Both the position numbers and the translations under genes were made by a program. The notes under the pieces were generated by a model. The model was not told where the DNA came from. It made no database searches and saw nothing but the letters and a program-made list of their open reading frames with translations. From contig JACRDF010000047.1 of NCBI GenBank assembly GCA_016212925.1, positions 1-64,000 of the forward strand: DNA of 64,000 nucleotides, given 5' to 3'. This document shows positions 59,400-64,000 of the stretch, in pieces. This DNA is from Desulfomonile tiedjei (GTDB lineage: Bacteria > Desulfobacterota > Desulfomonilia > Desulfomonilales > Desulfomonilaceae). Numbering within the stretch: the stretch's first letter is position 1; each line of letters begins with the position of its first letter.

Positions 59400-61070
59400 A
59401 TGCTCAGCGGCTTGAAAACATTTACCGGTCACAAGATCTCTCTGAAATTTCTCTTGAGCAGCTCTGTGACCATCGCAGTAGTATTCGTATTAGTATTTCT
59501 ATGGTTTTCCAGGCAACAAGAGAATCATATAATGGAGCAGGTCAAGAAGCAAGCCATAATTCTTCATAAGCAAGTTGTGTTGACTCGCCAGTGGGTCGCG
59601 GACCACAACACGGTTTTGATTCCGAAAACCGACAAAGTGCAATCGAATCCTTTTCTCAAAGACCCCGACATGGTGGCTGCGGACGGCTCTGTCTACACTC
59701 ATTTAAGCCCGTCCGTGGTCACCAAACATTTGTCCGATCGCGCCGCGAAAGGCGGGGCGTATTCATTTAAACTGACAAATACCGATAGGCTCAACCCGAA
59801 CAACGTTCCGGATGAATTGGAGACCGAGGCGCTCAACCTTTTTCGCTCCTCTCAGACGGAGGGGATTTTCAGGACCGAACAGAAGGACGGCAAAACCATT
59901 CTTCGGTATATCGCGCCGCTTTATGTAAGTGACAATTGTGTCCAGTGTCATATGGTTCAGGGTTACAAACCGGGCGACGTGGGAGGGTGTCTTAGCGTTT
60001 TCATACCCATGGATGAGGCGCGAGTGGCAATTAATGAGAATAAAGCCATTCTGTTGGGTGGAGGACTGGTTTTTGGAGGCTCCTTGATAGCGTTGCTGTT
60101 TCTCGCGACCCGGACGCTGGTTTTCAAGCGCATAGGGGATATTAGAGCTTCAATGAGCAGGCTCAGCTTGAATGAAGGCGGTCGTAGCCTCGGGGAAAAA
60201 GGTGATGAACTCAAGGAGATCGCAGATTTCTGCTATCTGCTTGACGAAAAAATGAAAAACCAACACGAAGAATTGGAGCGTAAGATCGACGAGGCCACGA
60301 GAGACCTTTCCGAAACCAACAAAAGCCTCGAGACAGCCAATAGAGAGCTTGAGCAGTTGAACAGGGCAAAGTCGGACTTTTTCTCCGATGTCTCCCACGA
60401 GTTGCGCACTCCTTTGACAAGTATCAAAGGCGCGGTGGATACCCTTGAAAGAAAATCTTCCTGCTCGGACCCCGTGTATCTGGACATCATAAAGAGAAAC
60501 TCGAACCATCTCATCAAAATTGTAGTTGATTTCCTGGACTTCTCCAAAATGGAAGCGGGCCAACTGGACTTCAACTTCGAACAGGCTTCGTTGAAGGAAG
60601 TGGCGGAAGACGCAATACTTTCTCAACATGCTATCGCGCAAAAGAAATCAGTGGACGTGGTCCTCGACGCAGCAGAAGACATCTGGATGAATTTCGACCA
60701 ACAACGGGTTTGCCAGGTTCTGGTCAATTTGTTGTCAAATGCGATAAAGTTTTCGCCGGATCACGCCACGGTTGTTGTAAAGTTGGAGTCCATCGACGAC
60801 AAGGCGATGGTTTCGGTCGAGGATCAAGGGCCGGGTATAGATCCAAAATATCACGCTGCGGTTTTTGAAAAGTTCTATCAAGTCCCGGCACACAATCGGG
60901 ATAAGATGCTTCGCGGCTCATCCGGCATCGGCTTGGCAATCTGCAAAGGACTAGTCAAAGCTCATGGTGGTGACATCCGGGTACAGAGCGAGCCGGGCAG
61001 GGGGAGTCGGTTCGTCTTTACACTCCCCAAACAGGGATCACATGGAATCCTGCCAGATACTCTTAGTTGA
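59400..61070 (+). CDS. Sensor histidine kinase with periplasmic heme-c (DUF3365/Tll0287-like) domain
   Basis: This 556-residue sensor has a first transmembrane helix (about 20-37) and a periplasmic domain whose heme-binding motif CVQCH has ligands C180, C183 and H184, as in Tll0287-like DUF3365 domains. A second helix follows (LLGGGLVFGGSLIALLFL, about 218-236), then a linker or HAMP-like helix and a coiled coil. The HisKA box is DVSHELRTPLTSI, and the ATPase domain shows NLLSNAIKFS, DQGPGIDP and GSSGIGLAIC. A heme-c sensor beside a nitrate-reducing operon suggests detection of nitrogen oxides or redox state. It overlaps its response-regulator partner by 29 bp. Confidence 0.92.
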   Translation: MLSGLKTFTGHKISLKFLLSSSVTIAVVFVLVFLWFSRQQENHIMEQVKKQAIILHKQVVLTRQWVADHNTVLIPKTDKVQSNPFLKDPDMVAADGSVYTHLSPSVVTKHLSDRAAKGGAYSFKLTNTDRLNPNNVPDELETEALNLFRSSQTEGIFRTEQKDGKTILRYIAPLYVSDNCVQCHMVQGYKPGDVGGCLSVFIPMDEARVAINENKAILLGGGLVFGGSLIALLFLATRTLVFKRIGDIRASMSRLSLNEGGRSLGEKGDELKEIADFCYLLDEKMKNQHEELERKIDEATRDLSETNKSLETANRELEQLNRAKSDFFSDVSHELRTPLTSIKGAVDTLERKSSCSDPVYLDIIKRNSNHLIKIVVDFLDFSKMEAGQLDFNFEQASLKEVAEDAILSQHAIAQKKSVDVVLDAAEDIWMNFDQQRVCQVLVNLLSNAIKFSPDHATVVVKLESIDDKAMVSVEDQGPGIDPKYHAAVFEKFYQVPAHNRDKMLRGSSGIGLAICKGLVKAHGGDIRVQSEPGRGSRFVFTLPKQGSHGILPDTLS

Positions 61071-61737
61071 TGACGATCCCGACATCCTCACGATTCTCAA
61101 GGACAATCTTGAGTTGGACGGATATCAGGTTCTTTCCACGGTGACAGGCCGAGAGGCCCTGCAGCTGTTTGAACGCGCCCGACCGGACCTTATCATACTG
61201 GATCTTTCCCTTCCGGACATTGACGGCATTCAGGTTTGCCGCTCTATCAGAGAGAAATCACAGGTGCCTATCATCATGTTGACTGCCAGAGATAGGGTTC
61301 CGGACAAAGTTCTCGGTTTGGAAACCGGCGCGGACGATTATGTGGTGAAACCTTTCGACTATTTGGAGTTGTCCGCTAGAGTGCGAGCCTGTCTGCGGAG
61401 GCGGCCGACCCCTGTGTCTGTTGAAGAAGTGTTGGAAATTGGCGATCTAAGAATTGATACAGGCAAAAACACGGTCTGGAGGGTGGGGGAAAAGATCTCC
61501 CTGACGCATCGGGAATTTCGTCTGCTTCTTCTGCTGGCCAGGAACGCGGGAAAAGTCCTTGAAAGGCGGGCTATTCGACTTGCGCTTTGGCCCGAAGGAG
61601 AGCTTTATAAGGATAGCCGTGCCATTGATGTTCACGTTCAGCATCTCAGATCAAAGTTACAAGACAATCCTACTAAACCCGAGTACATAAAGACCATACA
61701 AGGGGTCGGCTACATGTTGACGATCCCCGGAGAATAG
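61042..61737 (+). CDS. OmpR/PhoB-family response regulator
   Basis: This 231-residue regulator has a receiver domain (phospho-acceptor D54 in IILDLSLPDIDG, conserved Lys in VVKPFDYLEL) and a winged-helix DNA-binding domain (ISLTHREFRLLLLLARNAGKV, then AIDVHVQHLRSKLQDNP). The ATG at 61042 is chosen because the receiver starts there; the longer open frame to 60964 lies within the kinase C-terminus. It is encoded directly behind the heme-c kinase, overlapping it, and is the natural candidate to bind the TGTAAA repeats at 59253-59279. Confidence 0.93.
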   Translation: MESCQILLVDDDPDILTILKDNLELDGYQVLSTVTGREALQLFERARPDLIILDLSLPDIDGIQVCRSIREKSQVPIIMLTARDRVPDKVLGLETGADDYVVKPFDYLELSARVRACLRRRPTPVSVEEVLEIGDLRIDTGKNTVWRVGEKISLTHREFRLLLLLARNAGKVLERRAIRLALWPEGELYKDSRAIDVHVQHLRSKLQDNPTKPEYIKTIQGVGYMLTIPGE

Positions 61738-61788
61738 ACGGCCCGACGGATTTCCACACGACGAACGGCTTACAAAAGGGGGTTTGTA

Positions 61789-62628
61789 ATGAAAAAGTTG
61801 ATGATCTTGCTGTTGAGCCTGATCTGTAGCTGTTTTCTTTTTCTGGACATTGCGCCGGCCGGCGACCAAGAGGTCGTTGACGCCATAGTGGAAGCACGCG
61901 CTGCGGTGAAAGAGTTCGCTCTCCCGTCCGCAAAACTCCCTGACCTCACCGCGGACAAAGCATACAAACTGCAAAAGAGCTTGGCAAAGGCAATCATTGC
62001 TAAGGGCGACACCGTCAGCGGGTTCAAAGCAGGTCTAACCTCCGAGGCCGGCCAGAAGAGGTTCGGCGTCAGTGCCGCTTTGCTGGGCCCGCTATTCCAT
62101 TCCGGCGAACTGGGACCTGGCGCTGTTGTGGACAGGAAAGACTTTGTTCGGTTGTTTATAGAGAATGAAGTCGGGTACGTGGTCGGCCAAAAGATCAGCC
62201 AGCCGGTCAAGGATGTGGAGTCTCTGAAAAAAATGATCAAAGAGGTCTTTCCGGCCGTGGAGTTGCCTGACCTCCGATTCGCGGACATGCAGAACCTCAA
62301 AGGACCGGACATTATTGTAGACGCGGTATCGTCGGCCAAGTACATCATCGGCCCGAGGGTCCCGGTGGACAAGGTTGACGCGTCCAAAGTCGACGTCACC
62401 CTTACCTGTGATGGAACGGTGGTGAACCACGGTAAGGCCGCAGACACCCTGGGCGATCAATGGAAGGCCTTGCTTTGGCTTGTAAATGGCGTTGTGGAGC
62501 AGGGCTGGACCATAGATCCCGGACAGATCTTAATCACCGGCGCAATGGGCAACATGATTCCCGGCAAGCCCGGAAAGTACGAAGGGGACTGGGGGCCACT
62601 GGGCAAGCTGTCCTGGACGGTAAAGTAA
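61789..62628 (+). CDS. Exported 2-keto-4-pentenoate hydratase (MhpD)/FAH-fold-like protein
   Basis: This 279-residue protein has a signal peptide (MKKLMILLLSLICSCFLFLDIAPA). The domain resembles 2-oxopent-4-enoate hydratases and oxalocrotonate decarboxylases: AYKLQKSLAKAIIAKGDTVSGFKAGLTS near residue 65, FIENEVGYVVGQ containing acidic metal ligands, and ALLWLVNGVVEQGWTIDPGQILITGAMG near 230. Family enzymes are cytoplasmic and act on catechol ring-cleavage products with a divalent metal; an exported form is unusual. AAAAGGGGG precedes the ATG. It follows the regulator gene by 51 bp and may be in the same transcript. Confidence 0.82.
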   Translation: MKKLMILLLSLICSCFLFLDIAPAGDQEVVDAIVEARAAVKEFALPSAKLPDLTADKAYKLQKSLAKAIIAKGDTVSGFKAGLTSEAGQKRFGVSAALLGPLFHSGELGPGAVVDRKDFVRLFIENEVGYVVGQKISQPVKDVESLKKMIKEVFPAVELPDLRFADMQNLKGPDIIVDAVSSAKYIIGPRVPVDKVDASKVDVTLTCDGTVVNHGKAADTLGDQWKALLWLVNGVVEQGWTIDPGQILITGAMGNMIPGKPGKYEGDWGPLGKLSWTVK

Positions 62629-62738
62629 CCCTGGTAGGTGCTGTGAAGAATGTGAACCGCTGCCCTGTCTGAGACGACACGATCGATGCGGTTCGCTTCT
62701 CACCGCATCCTACGGGCTGTCCTGGACGGTCAAATAGC
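62608..62738. repeat. Short duplication of the 3' end of the MhpD-like gene, with hairpin
   Basis: GCTGTCCTGGACGGT with a following AAA-stop pattern occurs at the gene's end and again near 62715-62737, each encoding a LSWTVK-stop tail. Between them GTGAAGAATGTGAACCGC (62642-62659) pairs imperfectly with GCGGTTCGCTTCTCAC (62687-62702), a terminator-like hairpin. The pattern suggests a local duplication. Confidence 0.45.
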
Positions 62739-62919
62739 GCCACGAAGCCACAGGATTTGTTTCTTATTCAGTTGCCATCGCCGAAATGGGGTTTCTGGGC
62801 AGTGGCACCCATGAGAAAGAAATTACGTGCGCTTGACGCATTGCTTTGGGGGCCGGCGCCTAGCGCGTAGGATACGGTCACCAGGGGGAGCCGTCCGGCG
62901 AAACGCGAGGTTCGCGTCC

Positions 62920-63273
62920 TCATGGGGCATCTATGTTCTTCCAGGACAAGTCACAGCTTTCCATTTCGAATACGTCGTCTTTCCCCTTACGCTGCCCGCT
63001 CGCGAGCATAAGATCATCTGGAACCGTCACAAGAAAAACATCAATTGCGTCGCTATTGGAAGGATCGGACCTGATTTTCTCGATGGGGCTCGGCGAAGGC
63101 ATGGGCTCCCCATCCTCTATCATACCTTCTATGTGGAGGCACAGAGCTTCCAAGGCCAATTCACGTGCTGTCTCGGCAGAGTCCGCCGCGGTCACGCAGC
63201 CGGGAAAGTCCGGAAAGTCCACCCCATAGTCGCTGTCTGGGTCTTTGCTCAACAATGCAACGTATTCAGCCAT
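62920..63273 (-). CDS. hicB: HicB-family antitoxin
   Basis: This 117-residue protein has the HicB partial RNase-H-like fold: the N-terminal YVALLSKDPDSDYGVDFPDFPGCVTAADSAETARELALEAL block is diagnostic. The C-terminal part (DDLMLASGQRKGKDDVFEMESCDLSWKNIDAP) has no ribbon-helix-helix or HTH I can recognise, so its DNA binding may be weak or absent. It should bind and neutralise HicA. A GAGGAAATCCAA leader precedes the ATG. It is encoded 15 bp downstream of the toxin gene. Confidence 0.88.
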   Translation of the reverse strand: MAEYVALLSKDPDSDYGVDFPDFPGCVTAADSAETARELALEALCLHIEGMIEDGEPMPSPSPIEKIRSDPSNSDAIDVFLVTVPDDLMLASGQRKGKDDVFEMESCDLSWKNIDAP

Positions 63274-63288
63274 TTGGATTTCCTCAGA

Positions 63289-63477
63289 TCATAAGAGACT
63301 GAGCCCCGATTGCTTTTCGATGCTTTTCACGGTCCGTATCGTCATGTCCTTCTTGGGATGAGGAACCGTCACTTTGCCCTTCTTAGTGGCATGTTTGAAC
63401 TGGATATGGCTCCCTCTTTGTCGAATTCTGAACCATCCGTCAGCCTCCAGTCGCCTGATGACTTCGTGACTGGTCAT
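63289..63477 (-). CDS. hicA: HicA-family mRNA interferase toxin
   Basis: This protein of about 62 residues has the HicA double-stranded-RNA-binding-like fold. Its sequence MTSHEVIRRLEADGW followed by GSHIQFKH holds the catalytic H24 of the GSH motif, and VPHPKKDMTIRTVKSIEKQ completes the domain. HicA cleaves mRNA when not bound by HicB. The ATG at 63477 is preferred; the longer frame starts with a TTG at 63483. hicA precedes hicB, the usual order in this family. Confidence 0.9.
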   Translation of the reverse strand: MTSHEVIRRLEADGWFRIRQRGSHIQFKHATKKGKVTVPHPKKDMTIRTVKSIEKQSGLSLL

Positions 63478-63635
63478 GAGCAAGTATGAACCTTTCTCCT
63501 GACCGCGTCAACACTGGACTTGCAGGACACCATAGTATCTCCCGTGGAGACAAAAGCGTATAAACACTGAATGGGTCAATAAAATCGCGTTGTTTTTGGT
63601 CTGCTCCAACTTGTTAGAAATACATACTATATTCA

Positions 63636-64000
63636 TCACAACAAGTTCCGAGTCTTTATGTCCATATACCTTTCCAGGACCTGTACCGACATTCGATTCG
63701 GCGGGGTGTCTATCACCAGGACGCCAGCCGACTTGAGACGGGTTAGGGCACGCTCGCGGCGTTCAAGCATTTCCGCTGCGACCCCCTGGCGGTACAAATC
63801 CTGTTTCTCTTCCGGGACACTGTCCGCCAGTGCGGCTACCTCCGTGTCCGACATTGCCACCACAACGGGAAGATGACGCGGACGAAGCCCCAAGCTGTAC
63901 CGAAGCAGCCCCTCCGACGCGCGTTCATCTATAAGGTCCGTAAAAAACACTATCAATGCCCTTCGTTTCAATCTCGCGGAAAGATCGGACAGGGCAAGGT
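63636..64000 (-). CDS. DUF58-family protein, C-terminal part (cut by window edge)
   Basis: The reading frame is open to the end of the window, so the gene starts beyond 64000. The visible part, of about 121 residues, reads LALSDLSARLKRRALIVFFTDL, then IDERASEGLLRYSLGLRPRHLPVVVAMSD, then GVLVIDTPPNRMSVQVLERYMDIKTRNLL. This is the VWA-like C-terminus of DUF58 proteins, which usually accompany a MoxR ATPase and a membrane-bound VWA protein. Such partners may lie beyond the window; the MoxR/VWA pair at 35.9-38.0 kb is too distant to be counted. The TTG at 63971 is an internal Leu codon and not a start. Confidence 0.75.
   Translation of the reverse strand, partial: LALSDLSARLKRRALIVFFTDLIDERASEGLLRYSLGLRPRHLPVVVAMSDTEVAALADSVPEEKQDLYRQGVAAEMLERRERALTRLKSAGVLVIDTPPNRMSVQVLERYMDIKTRNLL

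Overview
The window looks like a chromosomal segment of an anaerobic Deltaproteobacterium (Desulfobacterota), perhaps Desulfomonile- or Syntrophobacter-like. The reasons are a split cobalamin-dependent methylmalonyl-CoA mutase, many multiheme c-type cytochromes, an NrfD/FeS quinone module, a Desulfovibrio-style nap gene set (napM-A-D-G-H), FeoB iron uptake, and many small secreted Cys-rich proteins. There are no rRNA or tRNA genes, phage genes or CRISPR arrays that I can see. The taxonomic call is inference from gene content only.

Layout. 0-2.7 kb: split methylmalonyl-CoA mutase with a biotin carrier protein gene between its two subunits. 2.9-5.2 kb: FeoB, with an upstream palindromic operator over its promoter. 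5.7-11.9 kb: a metal-efflux locus (His-rich secreted protein, small secreted protein, CzcB-like adaptor with a His-rich stretch, CzcA-type RND pump, Cys-rich secreted protein). 12.1-14.3 kb: a large outer-membrane beta-barrel candidate plus a small exported acidic protein, preceded by the same promoter-operator module as feoB. 15.1-19.9 kb: thioesterase, an exported caspase-like protease with ankyrin repeats, a zinc-finger anti-sigma factor and an ECF sigma factor. 20.1-26.7 kb: second Cys-rich secreted protein, archaemetzincin, NtrC-type two-component system, and an APS kinase-phosphodiesterase fusion. 27-33.4 kb: glycan genes (GT2, sugar-phosphate transferase, CapD-like dehydratase, epimerase, GHMP kinase) and a LUD protein. 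33.4-38 kb: a bifunctional-type PBP whose transpeptidase half looks degenerate, and a MoxR/VWA pair. 38.6-39.7 kb: two tandem secreted Cys-rich proteins. 40.6-48.2 kb: MFS transporter, lipoprotein, CAP-domain protein, TAXI binding protein, thiolase, LipB, ABC permease. 48.7-59.1 kb: a ten-gene minus-strand respiratory operon joining an octaheme hydroxylamine-oxidoreductase-like cytochrome, a tetraheme cytochrome, FeS and NrfD subunits, a HEAT-repeat protein and napM-A-D-G-H. 59.4-61.7 kb: a divergent heme-c sensor kinase and OmpR-type regulator. 61.8-64 kb: exported MhpD-like protein, HicAB toxin-antitoxin pair, and the C-terminal end of a DUF58 protein cut by the window edge.

The strongest candidate for an undescribed system is the 48.7-61.7 kb locus. 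It reads as a regulated nitrate-to-nitrite-to-hydroxylamine/ammonium pathway in which an NrfD quinol module and multiheme cytochromes replace NapC and NrfA. Its divergent control region carries three TGTAAA repeats at one-helical-turn spacing and a near-consensus promoter. Second is the ECF sigma/anti-sigma/exported caspase-ankyrin module, with an ECF-type promoter candidate in front of the protease gene. Third is the shared DtxR-like promoter-operator upstream of feoB and of the outer-membrane protein. A composite intergenic element with imperfect terminal inverted repeats (about 31.5 and 40.3 kb, partial copies near 15.0 and 50.7 kb) looks like a MITE-type repeat.
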